Virus record (IMG/VR): IMGVR_UViG_3300042380_000665
Location: 1-38,284 of that record
DNA: 38,284 nucleotides
Source: a virus
Strand: one strand, 5' to 3'
This document shows, piece by piece, positions 22,131 through 31,600 of this stretch. Position 1 is the first letter of the stretch. Each line of letters opens with the position of its first letter. The notes under the pieces were generated by a model. That model saw only the letters and a list, made by a program, of their open reading frames with translations. It searched no databases and had not been told where the DNA came from. Position numbers and translations under genes: made by a program.

Positions 22131-22388
22131 ATGTCGCCCCCTGTCTCTGCCCGTACCCAGCGAATTGACCATGAGGAATGCGCCTTGCCCATGCGTTGCG
22201 TCGAGCACGTCCGGAGGCTGGACGATCTGGAAGGCCGGGTCGAGAACCTGGAAGGGGTTTGTCAGGACCTCAAGACTCTCCCCTCGAAAGTCGCATCCAT
22301 CGCTATCACTCTTCGCGTCCAAACCGTGATCCTCGGCGGCATCGCCGTGGCTCTCCTTCCCAAAATCGTAGAAAGGTTATTCCCATGA
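22131..22388 (+). CDS. holin / XhlA-like protein
   Basis: An 85-residue protein: residues about 20-55 are a charged coiled coil (HVRRLDDLEGRVENLEG) and about 58-80 a single membrane helix (VASIAITLRVQTVILGGIAV) near the C-terminus, ending VERLFP. This order matches XhlA-type holin accessory proteins. It sits between two lipoprotein genes and before a hydrolase gene, which fits a lysis cassette. The two N-terminal cysteines are unexplained. Confidence 0.6.
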   Translation: MSPPVSARTQRIDHEECALPMRCVEHVRRLDDLEGRVENLEGVCQDLKTLPSKVASIAITLRVQTVILGGIAVALLPKIVERLFP

Positions 22389-22810
22389 AAATTCGCCATT
22401 CCCGCTTCCTGTCGATCCTCTGTTTCTGCCTGGCCGGCCTGATGCTGCTGCCGGGTTGCGCCACCACGGGCGGTCCCAAAGTGGACTACAACGCCATCGC
22501 CGCCGCGTATTACGCGCAAAGCAACAGCGTGGAAAATGTGTCGATCAAGATGACCGGCGAAACTTCAGAGATCACCCTGAAAGGACCAATGGAAATCGCG
22601 GTGCGTTCCTACACCCCGCCCAAATCGATGATTCCCCAGGGCGAGGCGGGAAGCCAGTTGGTTTCCGGGGCTCTCTCGGCGGTAAAGTTTGTGGCGGGCA
22701 TGTACTTCGGACGCGACATGTTCAACTCGGCAATCAACGGGGCCTCGAAAGCTCCTGTTGTGGTTGAGCAGCAGGTGCCGTTCTTTGTGCCAACACCTGC
22801 AACGCCGTAA
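22385..22810 (+). CDS. lipoprotein, 141 aa
   Basis: A 141-residue protein coupled to the holin-like gene (ATGA). Residues 1-25 are a lipoprotein signal (RFLSILCFCLAGLMLLPGC; lipobox LPGC, Cys 25). The mature part has a strand-rich middle (VSIKMTGETSEITLKGPMEI), then a Gly/Ala-rich hydrophobic helix (SQLVSGALSAVKFVAGMYFG) and a Pro/Val tail. It could be a second envelope-disruption factor or a lysogenic-conversion lipoprotein. Confidence 0.7.
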   Translation: MKIRHSRFLSILCFCLAGLMLLPGCATTGGPKVDYNAIAAAYYAQSNSVENVSIKMTGETSEITLKGPMEIAVRSYTPPKSMIPQGEAGSQLVSGALSAVKFVAGMYFGRDMFNSAINGASKAPVVVEQQVPFFVPTPATP

Positions 22811-22823
22811 TCAACGAAGAATC

Positions 22824-22986
22824 AAACCACGGATGCACACGGATGCACACGGATGAACACGGATGGGAACGAGCCGAGATGTGCCCATCTGGGGGACAGA
22901 AAGAAAATCAATACCAGACGTGCGGTTAATCCCACCGGCAGACATCCCCACGCCTATCCGTGTTCATCCGTGTTCATCCGTGGTTT
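22824..22986. repeat. inverted pair of CACGGATGAACA tandem repeats (PVC-type element)
   Basis: The left arm (22824-22864) is AAACCACGGAT followed by GCACACGGAT/GAACACGGAT units; the right arm (22956-22986) is its reverse complement with two mismatches and one unit fewer. The 91 bases between contain a small AGATG-TGCC-CATCT hairpin and no gene. The whole can fold into a long stem-loop. The same unit occurs once at 14993. I associate this repeat with intergenic DNA of Verrucomicrobia, Lentisphaerae and Planctomycetes, so it looks acquired from the host chromosome. Confidence 0.75.
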
Positions 22987-22992
22987 GTAAAC

Positions 22993-23034
22993 TCTTCAAC
23001 CTTCCAACGTTTCAACCATTCAACCTTCAACCTG
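22993..23034 (+). repeat. TTCAACC-type degenerate repeats
   Basis: Five spaced TTCAACC or TTCCAACG-like units lie directly upstream of the lipase-like gene and replace any SD. Together with the inverted repeat before them they mark this gap as bacterial intergenic-type DNA. Confidence 0.5.
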
Positions 23035-23044
23035 CCTCCTCCCC

Positions 23045-23851
23045 ATGACCTCCATTACTTCCCGTGAAACCGAAATCGCTGCGGCCCTGGCTGCTGCGCA
23101 ACGAATACAAGCCATGTATGAGCGGCCCAAGGAAGAGGGGCCGTGGACGAACATTGCCACAGCGGAGCTGGACGACCTGTGTCGGGTGCAGCGGATGCCG
23201 GGGCGGATTGTAGTGTCGTTTGCGGGGACGAGGACGAAGGACCAGTGGCTTTCAAACTTTGCGCATCTGGCGCGGATGGGGAAGAATCCGGACGGGACCC
23301 AGTCCCACCGGGGCGCTACGGAGGCGTTCAAGGCGTTTGTCATGCGCCTGGTGCCGCTGTTGCGGGATCTGGGCGGATACAAGTACGAACGGAGTTCCGT
23401 ACCCGTGGACGTGGAAGGGCACTCTCGCGGCGGATTCCTGGCGCTGGAGTTTGTGCGAATCTTCGGGGACCGGGTGAAGATCCGGGACGTGATCACGCTG
23501 GGATGCCCGCGCGTAGGGGATGCCTACCATGCGGAGATGGTTGAGTTTTATGTGACCGGCCGCATTTTCCGCTGGACCCACAACAACGATTTTGTGGTAT
23601 GCATGCCGGGAGCCTGGCGCGGATACCGTCATGTGGGCGAGTTGCGCCACATTGACAGCTCTTGGAGGGTTCGGAACAGCACACTTGGAGTCCTGTCCGG
23701 CTTCACGGATGGCGTCTGGGGACGCCTGAAGGCGGCGGCGAAGCTGAGGGCCTTGGACGGCGTGGACGATCATCGGTTGCCGACGGGATACATTCCGGCC
23801 TTGATCGACCTGGCCTCGGCACCGATGAACACGGAGGGGCAGGCATTATGA
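23045..23851 (+). CDS. class 3 lipase-like alpha/beta hydrolase
   Basis: A 268-residue protein with the fungal/class 3 lipase pattern. VVSFAGTRTKDQWLSNFAHL carries the strand and oxyanion-side Gly-Thr; the nucleophile elbow is GHSRGG with S127; NNDFVV supplies D182; and YRHVG supplies H196. ITLGCPRVGD is the typical strand before the acid. It would hydrolyse ester bonds of lipids, and has no signal peptide, so it acts in the cytoplasm, in the virion or after holin release. It lies after a holin-like and two lipoprotein genes where an endolysin is normally found. Host-type repeats upstream suggest it was taken from a bacterium. Confidence 0.85.
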   Translation: MTSITSRETEIAAALAAAQRIQAMYERPKEEGPWTNIATAELDDLCRVQRMPGRIVVSFAGTRTKDQWLSNFAHLARMGKNPDGTQSHRGATEAFKAFVMRLVPLLRDLGGYKYERSSVPVDVEGHSRGGFLALEFVRIFGDRVKIRDVITLGCPRVGDAYHAEMVEFYVTGRIFRWTHNNDFVVCMPGAWRGYRHVGELRHIDSSWRVRNSTLGVLSGFTDGVWGRLKAAAKLRALDGVDDHRLPTGYIPALIDLASAPMNTEGQAL

Positions 23852-25968
23852 ACGCAGAAGATTTGGTGCACGCGAAAGGGTTGCTGGAGGCCAGCAAGTG
23901 GCATTTGCTGGAAACCGTCGAACTGGGCCTGTTGCCGGACGGGGAGCTGAAGCGTTATGTGGTGAGCCAGACGAAGAGCGAGGCGGACGCGGTTCGTCAG
24001 TTGCTGCTGGACTACGCGGACGCGGCCAACTACACGGCGCCCACTCCGACGATGAAAGCGTTTGTGGATTCGCCCTGGGTGCGCGGAGATTTGCAGCTCG
24101 AGGGCCGCTGGAGGACGATGGATGTGGAGGTGGCCCGCTACGGGAATGGGCAGAAGAATCCGGCAGGGCAGGAATGGCGCGTGATTCAGACTTTGCGCAA
24201 GGGGCTGCTGACATCTCTGACCTACGCGGACGCCCGCCTGGTGCAGGTGCAGGCGACCCCCGGCGACGGCGCGACAAACAGCACGACGGAACGTTACCTC
24301 ACTCTCGAATGGCGTGGCGTGGACCCGGACCAGGTGCAGGCCTTGACGGCGGCCAAAGCCGTGACCACTGTCGTGGCCGACCTGGCACACCGGAAGGTGG
24401 CGAAGGCCGGAACGACGACGACCGTATCCGTGACCGGAGACTGGCATCCGCTGGCCTCCACGGCGGTCATGGAAGACGACGGCAGCGCAACGATTCGCTG
24501 GCTGGTCGCGGATCCCGAGTTTATCCTGGTCGCGTTTGCGGATTGGCTGGGAGCGCGGCAGACGACGCGGACCTATTACTGGAACATTCCACAAGCCCTG
24601 TCCCAGGGCGTGATCGATGCGGCCAAAGCCAAGGGGGTATCCGTTTCCGCCAGCTATGACGCGGAGCGCGGCCTGGTGGACATCACGGTGGATGTGCTCG
24701 ACTTGACCGGCGAAACGATTGCGGACGTGAAGGTGGGGGAAAACTGCGATTCGACGGAGTACGCTTCGTTTGCGTTTGCGGGTGGAGATTCTGCGGCGTT
24801 GCCGATTCCCGGGAGCATTACGGCGGGGACTTCCTACGACCGGAATTTGACCATAAACGGAGATGGGTCCTACAACATCGTGCTGCGCTGGAAGGTGCGG
24901 AAGTACCGGGACATCACGGAATACGACAGTGAATTCCGCGCGGATCAGGGAGTGAAGACCAAGGAATGGAAGGGCTGGACAAACCAGAACCTGGGGACGG
25001 CGCTGAATTCGCAGACGGGGAAAGTGGTGCAGGTGCGCCGCGAGGTGCGCGAGGATTGCAGCGTTGATATCGAGCGGCGGGTGATTACCCCCGCGAATCA
25101 GGCAAGCCAAGAGGCCGAGGCCCGCGCGGACCAGTACACCAACGTCGTAACAAACACGCAGTCAACTGTTGTTCCGCTTCCTGGAACTTTTACGCCCGGC
25201 ACCATTGTTCGGACGTCAGCTAGGCCGACGGAGTTCGGGAGATTCGCCACGCGGGAAGAAATTATCGATGCAATGGACCAAACGACGACGAGCGGGGAAG
25301 TGCGGCATGACCAGTCTTCTGTGATCGAGGAGCACACCCAGGCGGAGGCGGAGGAAGCCGCGCCCACGACTCCCGTGGCCGGATCGATTGTGCGGGTGCA
25401 GAACCGTGAGACGGAGTTCGGCCTGTACACGACCCGGAAGGAAACCATCGAGGCGGCGGCGAAGCTGTCCACTGGCTGGTTCCCTGCGGGGTCGCATGAA
25501 TATGGCTCTATCTACAAGCTCTTGGCGGTGCGCCAGACGGAAGCAGAGGCTAGGGCGATTACGGGAACTGCATACACCACGGCGGGCTACCAGACGACGT
25601 ACACGGTGAGCGGCCCGGATGGGTTTGGACTGTTTGATGTGTCGGGCGTGGCGGTGCCGAAAACGTGGACGGTGAGCATCACGCGGCGGCCGTATGACAA
25701 CTATAAACAAGATATTGTGGGGGTGTTGAAAACGCAGTACAGGCAGGGTCCTGGCGGCGTGACGCAACAGCGGACGCTGACGCTGACGCAACGGTTTGCT
25801 GGAAATGTGGATGAAAGCACGCTGGCGGATAATTTTGAGCTGGCGGACGGGGGGCCGTGGGAGGGGGTGCAGATCAATCCGAATGCGACGGGCACCTATT
25901 TTCAGGGGCAGGGGTACAAAATTACGGGAAGCACGTTGTGGACGAATGATGAGGAGGCGTCCCCATGA
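23848..25968 (+). CDS. large repeat-containing virion protein (putative tail component)
   Basis: A 706-residue protein with GGAGGGG before its ATG, coupled to both neighbours. The N-terminal 80 residues are helical (ASKWHLLETVELGLLPDGEL), the rest strand-rich. Between about 405 and 560 the protein repeats about every 60 residues: VVQVRREVREDCSVDIERRV, then GTIVRTSARPTEFGRFATRE (from about 451) and GSIVRVQNRETEFGLYTTRK (from about 512). No enzyme motif is present. Size, repeats and neighbourhood suggest a tail or spike structural protein. Confidence 0.65.
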   Translation: MNAEDLVHAKGLLEASKWHLLETVELGLLPDGELKRYVVSQTKSEADAVRQLLLDYADAANYTAPTPTMKAFVDSPWVRGDLQLEGRWRTMDVEVARYGNGQKNPAGQEWRVIQTLRKGLLTSLTYADARLVQVQATPGDGATNSTTERYLTLEWRGVDPDQVQALTAAKAVTTVVADLAHRKVAKAGTTTTVSVTGDWHPLASTAVMEDDGSATIRWLVADPEFILVAFADWLGARQTTRTYYWNIPQALSQGVIDAAKAKGVSVSASYDAERGLVDITVDVLDLTGETIADVKVGENCDSTEYASFAFAGGDSAALPIPGSITAGTSYDRNLTINGDGSYNIVLRWKVRKYRDITEYDSEFRADQGVKTKEWKGWTNQNLGTALNSQTGKVVQVRREVREDCSVDIERRVITPANQASQEAEARADQYTNVVTNTQSTVVPLPGTFTPGTIVRTSARPTEFGRFATREEIIDAMDQTTTSGEVRHDQSSVIEEHTQAEAEEAAPTTPVAGSIVRVQNRETEFGLYTTRKETIEAAAKLSTGWFPAGSHEYGSIYKLLAVRQTEAEARAITGTAYTTAGYQTTYTVSGPDGFGLFDVSGVAVPKTWTVSITRRPYDNYKQDIVGVLKTQYRQGPGGVTQQRTLTLTQRFAGNVDESTLADNFELADGGPWEGVQINPNATGTYFQGQGYKITGSTLWTNDEEASP

Positions 25969-26492
25969 ATGAAGAGGTGAAACCGAAAAAGGAATTAACC
26001 AATCAGGATCTGCTGGACAGGCTGACGGTAATGGAAATGCGCCTCCAAGAGCGCGGCGATGTGCTGATGGACGGGCCTGGAGTTGGACGAGGGGTGATGA
26101 ACATCCCGGAATGGGTGCCAGGGGGTGGGGTTGGGCTGGAAGGATTTTGGATTTACCAGGGCAACACGTTGCTGGGGTCGGTCGGCATCGTCACGGCGCT
26201 GGACGGATGGGACCCGGACGCGGAGGCACCGACGGACCCTGACGGGTGGAGTCTGGAGTTTGCTGTCAGCGGTTCGGCGTTGGTGGACTGGGAGACCACG
26301 GCCCCAGTGGGAACCTACGAGACGGACCTTTACGACGGTGACGCAAGCGCGGACCCGGTAGAGCCTCAAACGGTGTACCGCATTCCTATGCGGCGGGATG
26401 GAGAGTGGATTTGCCGGGGCGGAGTGTTCCGGGAGAACCTTATTGTGCGCGGGGCTGCTGGGCCGAGCGTCGAACTGCTGAGGATCGGGTAA
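25965..26492 (+). CDS. uncharacterised virion-region protein, 175 aa
   Basis: A 175-residue protein seven bases after GAGGAGG. The N-terminal 35 residues form a charged helix (TNQDLLDRLTVMEMRLQER) suited to oligomerisation, and the remainder is acidic and strand-rich (GFWIYQGNTLLGSVGIVTAL, then YRIPMRRDGEWICRGGVF). This helix-plus-jelly-roll form is seen in trimeric fibre parts. Not recognised by family. Confidence 0.6.
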   Translation: MNEEVKPKKELTNQDLLDRLTVMEMRLQERGDVLMDGPGVGRGVMNIPEWVPGGGVGLEGFWIYQGNTLLGSVGIVTALDGWDPDAEAPTDPDGWSLEFAVSGSALVDWETTAPVGTYETDLYDGDASADPVEPQTVYRIPMRRDGEWICRGGVFRENLIVRGAAGPSVELLRIG

Positions 26493-27181
26493 TGAGTGCG
26501 CAAGGGTCTTTAAATTGGCCGAACGGGGTGAGGCAACTGGCGCTGGTTCGGATTCCTTATGTGGAGCCGACAGAAGTGATGTTTGAAAACACAGTGACCG
26601 CGGAAACGTATTCCCGCGTTGTCGCGAACATCGCAAATGCATACATTGAATTTGATCGTGGTATTGATCGAGTGACGGCATACGGGTATTCTTTTGATTT
26701 GGACCCGGAGAAAAGAGCGTCTTTACTTGTAATTGATTCGACCGGGGAGGAAACAATAGTTCGTCATTACACGGCGGAGGACTTGTGGGCAACAGGATCG
26801 AACCATTTTCACAATGCTTCAACATATCCAATTCGGGTGAGAGTGCCTGCTGGTGGAACTGTGGTGCTGACATTGGACCCAGGGGAAGATGGCTGGGTGG
26901 AAAACATTGCAGGACTCGATGTGCCTCCGAAAGATGATTTGAGCAAGTGGGCGGCGGGGCAGATTGATGCTTTTTCGTATGAAATAGAATACTTGGATGG
27001 AACGTGGACGTTGATGAGCGACTCATCGGAATACGGGCGGACGTGGAGGCTGCTGTTCTGGATTTTTTTCGACACGGTGGGTTCGTTTCCCGTGGACTAT
27101 ACTGCGGAGAGTTTTGAATTTATCCTGGCCACTTCTTTTGCGGTGTTCAGGTGGCAGTATTTCGAACCCGCGCTGGGATAA
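26492..27181 (+). CDS. uncharacterised virion-region protein, 229 aa
   Basis: A 229-residue protein starting in a TAATG overlap. It is beta-rich and aromatic (RVTAYGYSFDLDPEKRASLL, WTLMSDSSEYGRTWRLLFWI) and somewhat AT-richer than its neighbours from 26570 on. No known motif. Last gene of the block before a new promoter-like sequence. Confidence 0.6.
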   Translation: MSAQGSLNWPNGVRQLALVRIPYVEPTEVMFENTVTAETYSRVVANIANAYIEFDRGIDRVTAYGYSFDLDPEKRASLLVIDSTGEETIVRHYTAEDLWATGSNHFHNASTYPIRVRVPAGGTVVLTLDPGEDGWVENIAGLDVPPKDDLSKWAAGQIDAFSYEIEYLDGTWTLMSDSSEYGRTWRLLFWIFFDTVGSFPVDYTAESFEFILATSFAVFRWQYFEPALG

Positions 27182-27189
27182 TGTATAAT
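27161..27189 (+). promoter_or_regulatory. putative promoter with perfect -10
   Basis: TATAAT at 27184-27189 matches the -10 consensus exactly; TTCGAA lies 17 bp upstream at 27161-27166 and is a poor -35. It overlaps the end of the 26492 gene and would drive the two large genes downstream. Confidence 0.45.
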
Positions 27190-27212
27190 TTCACCACTCA
27201 CTGAGACCCCCA

Positions 27213-27377
27213 ATGCCCTCGCGCCGCCGCCCACTCGACCCGAAGCCAAGAGGAAGCCGGGACGCGGCGGGGAATAGGCTTTCCTCCGGGGCGGTGTGGA
27301 AGCCTTGCGGGTGCGGGAAGAAGAAACCGACATCTGTTTCTTCCCTTTCTGTTTCAGGAATTGATGCCGGGGGATAG
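27213..27377 (+). CDS. possible small protein, 54 aa, doubtful
   Basis: A 54-residue frame in the gap after the promoter: basic at the start (PSRRRPLDPKPRGSRDAA), then WKPCGCGKKKP and a Ser-rich end. No SD precedes the ATG, and 53 bases separate it from the next gene. The CGCGKKK phrase is protein-like but not diagnostic. The rest of the 27182-27430 gap holds no other signal than the CAGGAG ribosome binding site of the next gene. Confidence 0.28.
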   Translation: MPSRRRPLDPKPRGSRDAAGNRLSSGAVWKPCGCGKKKPTSVSSLSVSGIDAGG

Positions 27378-27430
27378 CTGCGGCATGATACGGGCATCCC
27401 TCTTTCCACCTCTGTATCAGGAGTTTTGCC

Positions 27431-28639
27431 ATGGATGATGTTCTGTCCGGTCAGCGTTTTGGTCGCCGCATGCGTGAGCGTGAGGCGGCGGCGGAGTTGC
27501 AGCGTCGCACCGGCTTTGCCGGGCAGTATCGTCGTCAGGCGAATCCCACGGAGGTGTATGAGGAAATGCCTGTCCCTTCGCGTCCTGCGGCGGTTGGCTA
27601 TGGCACGCGTGGAGGCGTGACGGTTGTGCCTGGCGGGAGGGATTTGAACCGAGAGGCCTACAACGCGGCACGGCGTGGGGGATATTCCCCGGAGTTTGCA
27701 AACATCGCGGCAGAAAGCCTGGTGGGTGGGGATGCTTCGAAGCTGAATGCAGCGCCGCGTCCGTGGAAGCCGGAGGAGATGGCGCAGGAGCTGAACCCGG
27801 GGATCCGTTATGCGGGTCCGGCGGAGGGGAAAACGTCTGTGCTGGGGGGCGTGGCGGGGGCGGACTACGGGGGAAGTCTGGCGGAGGTGAACCGGGCGGG
27901 CCTGGCCGGTGCGCGTGATGCCATGCGCATGACCGACGAGCTGCGAGGACGGGCCGGGCAGCGCATGACCATTGAGGCCAAGGATCGTTTTGTCGCAGAC
28001 GTGGACGCACGCAATGAACGCGAAGAGATGCGCAATATCTCCACGCGGGAAGCGGGACTGGACCGCGATGCGGCGGCTGAGCTGGAGCGGATCAAGGCGG
28101 AAGCGGTGGGAAATGTGCGCATCACCGAACTCGACGACGGGACGAAGGTGATTTCCGGGAACGGACAGCCGCAGGTCATTCGTCCGCAAGCTGCGGCGGG
28201 GGCGGTGCAGCCGGCTGTGGATCCCCAGGGCAATGTTCTGGGGAACTGGGTGACGAGTCCGACGGGTGAGCCTCGTTTTGTCCCGGAGAAACAGGAGACC
28301 AAAACGTCTGGCGATCCTTATGCGGAGGAAGCGCGGAGGAAGCGCCGTCAGGAAATTCTCGAGGAGCTGGGCACGCACCAGCGCAAGGTGGCGGAAGGGG
28401 ATCGCCGTCATGGATTTGTTAATATGTTCAGCCGTGAGGAGCGTATCAAGGAGTTGCAGAACGAGATGCGGGCGATGGACGCGTCCGGCTCCGGCAGCGT
28501 GGCTCCGGCGGCGCAGGCCGCGCCGCAGGCTGCTTCTCAGGCTGCTCCTGCGGCTGCTCCCGTGTATGGCAAACACAAGACGACGGGTGAGCGCATGGTT
28601 TCGATGGATGGTGGCAAGACCTGGTCGAAAGCGCAATAA
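27431..28639 (+). CDS. uncharacterised, probably virion-internal protein, 402 aa
   Basis: A 402-residue, highly charged helical protein with CAGGAG before its ATG. Regions: basic helical start (RFGRRMREREAAAELQRRTG), Gly/Ala-rich middle, long coiled stretch (about 180-235, AAAELERIKAEAVGNVRITE), a second helix set at about 295-350, and an Ala/Pro/Gln linker (about 355-375) before a C-terminal MVSMDGGKTWSKAQ. There is no enzyme motif. Charge, helices and linkage to the giant polyvalent gene suggest a protein packed or ejected with the DNA, but this is inference. Confidence 0.55.
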   Translation: MDDVLSGQRFGRRMREREAAAELQRRTGFAGQYRRQANPTEVYEEMPVPSRPAAVGYGTRGGVTVVPGGRDLNREAYNAARRGGYSPEFANIAAESLVGGDASKLNAAPRPWKPEEMAQELNPGIRYAGPAEGKTSVLGGVAGADYGGSLAEVNRAGLAGARDAMRMTDELRGRAGQRMTIEAKDRFVADVDARNEREEMRNISTREAGLDRDAAAELERIKAEAVGNVRITELDDGTKVISGNGQPQVIRPQAAAGAVQPAVDPQGNVLGNWVTSPTGEPRFVPEKQETKTSGDPYAEEARRKRRQEILEELGTHQRKVAEGDRRHGFVNMFSREERIKELQNEMRAMDASGSGSVAPAAQAAPQAASQAAPAAAPVYGKHKTTGERMVSMDGGKTWSKAQ

Positions 28640-28641
28640 CC

Positions 28642-31600
28642 ATGAATCCTCCTGCACAAACCGGGCGTGTATACGACGCTTCCGAAGTGATCGTGGATAC
28701 GTATGACGCCTCCGAGGTGGTTCCGGATCAGCCGGATCGGCCGGTGTTCTATGACGCCGCCGAGGTGACGGTGGATGCTGCGGCTCCGGCGGCGATTTCG
28801 CCACAGGAAGTGGCGCGTCCGGCGGAGAAGCCGGTGCGGATCAAAGTGGAGGCGGGTAAACGTTTCACGGACCCCCAGCGGCCTCCGGTGGAAGGGGCTT
28901 CTCCGGTGGAGGGGAGTGATGGGTTGTTCCGGTTCAAAGCGGCGGACGGCGCGGAGCGTTTGATGCGGCATACCGTTGACGGCTGGCAGGTGGGGAGCGA
29001 TCAAACGGGGTTCGATTTCGTGTATGAGAAGGGGAAGAAGGAAACGCTCAAGGGCACAGTCGCTCCGGAGACGACGCCGAAAATGCCTCTGGACGGCATG
29101 CCGGGGATTCGCCGGAAAAGCGGGAAGCTGGATGAATATGAGTGGAACACGGGTTCCAATCGCTTTGATGTTCGCCGGAAGGGGGATAGATGGGAACTGG
29201 ATGGCAAAGGAGGATACAGGCCTTTGATGCGTGAAAGCGAATTGGAAGAGGGAAAGCGATACACGCGGATCCGCGATGCGCTGTTGCGCGAAACGGCACC
29301 AGACACGTTTGATGTGGATCAGGAAGCCTATTTTGTGGAGGATCGGAAAGGTACGGAAACGCGGCAGGGGCTGACAATGACGCCCGCGCCGAAGCGCGAC
29401 AATGTTCGAACCGGCGCGGCAGCGGTGGGCAAGGCTGGATTGAATTTGGTGGGCCAGTCGCTGAAAGGCGTTGGCGCTGCGGTGGGACCGTTGGCGTCTG
29501 CCATGGGTGAAGAGCTGGAAGTGGTGGATGCGCAGGGTAATGTGTTGCAGCGGCGTCCGTATCGAAATGAAGAACGGTTGATCGGCGGTCTGGGAGGGGT
29601 GTTGACAGACACGGCGGCGCGATTGTACCAGGATCCAAATGCGCAGGGGACATTTCTGGCGGATGCGCTTCCCTCCGGCATAGCTCAGATGGGAGCGCAG
29701 GTGGCAACGGCCTACATCGCCGGACCTGTGGCGGCTGGAGGCCTTATGGTGTCTTCGGCGGCGGGGGCTGGCTACGACGATGCGATTGCGGCGGGAGCGG
29801 ATGAACAGACGGCGGTGATTTCCGCCGCGTTGAATGCGCCGATTGGGGCATTGGAAATGATTCCGGTGTCGGGCTTGATGCGGAAGGTGGACAAGGCGTC
29901 GGGCGGTGGCTTTGTGAAGGCATTGAAGCGGGTGTTGAGCGATTCTCTTTCCGAAGGGGTGGAAGAAGGTATTCAGGAGGCGGTGAGTTCGGTGTTGAGC
30001 AACGCCGTGGCGCAGAAGCTGTACGATGAAGATCGTTCGGTGTATCAGAATTTCTTTCCCAGCGCGGCGGAAGGCGGCGCGGTGGGTGCGATTGCGGCCG
30101 CATTGATGAGCGGCATTGCCAATGCGCGGGCCGGTTCAAAGCGGCGTGGAATCAAAGCTCCGGTTTCTCCTTCCACTCCCGCCGTTTCGCCCGCAGTGGG
30201 GTCCTCCCCCGTGGCGGCGGTGGATGTGGAGGGGATACCTCCGGCACCGGGTTCGGCGGCGCAGTTTAACCAGGTGGCGGCGGCGGGGATCGCGGCGGAC
30301 AAGGCGCGTCGGCAGGCGCGGGTGTTGCCGGAGGTGGCAAAGGGGGAATGGGTGGCGGACACGCCGAAGGGGGAAATGTCGCTGAAGGGGCGCTGGCAGG
30401 TAGTGGATGCGGGGGCGTTGCTGACGAGCGACCAGGCGGCCTACGACCAGAAACTGCAGCCGCGCAACCGGGCGAGCCTGGGGAGCGCGGCGCAGGTGGA
30501 CCAGATTGCCCGAAACCTGAATCCGGCGCGGCTGATGGACAGCGCGACGACGGACGACGGTGCGCCGATTGTGGACGGGAAGGGGCAGGTGATTTCCGGC
30601 AATGGCCGGGTGATGGCGCTGCGGGCGGCCTACGGCATGGGAACGGCGGCGGGCTACCGGGACGCGGTGGCGGCGCAGGCGGAGGCCCTGGGCGTGGACA
30701 CGGCGGGCATGAAGGCCCCCGTGCTGGTGCGCGTGCTGGAGGCGCAGGAGGCCGATCTTCCGCGCATTGCGGAGCTGAGCAACAAACCGAAAATTCTGGA
30801 ACGCAACGCGGCGGAAATGGCGCAGGCGGACGCGGGGCTTTTGACGCCCCAGCTGCTGCTGACGCTGGACCCGACGAAGCCGCTGACGGAGAAGGCGAAT
30901 CCGGAGTTCTTTGCGGGGTTTGTGGCGGCGAGCAAGGACGCGGGCCTGATGCAGAAGGACGGGAGCGTGAGCCCGGCGGCGCGTCCGCGCGTGGCGAATG
31001 CGCTGATCGCGGCGCTGGCGAACGGTCATCCGCAGGCGCGGGAGGTGATCCGCACGCTGACGGAGGACGCGCAGGCGCTGGGCCTGACGAAGCAGCTGGA
31101 CGCCCTGGTGCAGGTGGCTCCGGCCCTGATCCGGACGGGGACGCTGAAACCGGACTACGATTTGCGGCGGCAGTTCGGGGACGCGATGAACACGCTGGTG
31201 CAGGTGACGCGGATGAACCAGGAGCGGAAGGCGAACAAACTGCCTCCCGTGACGCTGGCGGCACTGACGGACCAGGTGGACTGGATCAGTCCCCGGGATC
31301 CCGTGGCGGACAGCCTGGCCCATGCGCTGGTGGATCTGTCGCCGGAACAGTTGGCGCAGGCCCTCGGGGAATACGAGCGTCTGGCCTCGGCGATTGACAC
31401 GAGCACGGGGGACATGTTCGGGACGGCGAACGCGACGAGCCTGGAGCTGATTCAGCGGGCGCTGGCGGGCGTGAAGGTGGACTCGGAGCTGGAGACCCAG
31501 GGGAAGAAACCCGCGCGGGCCAAGGCCGCGATGATGGAGCCCATAAGCGAACCCGCGTCTTTAAGGGTTGCCTCTGCCTCATTGGACTCGCCAATCTCGC

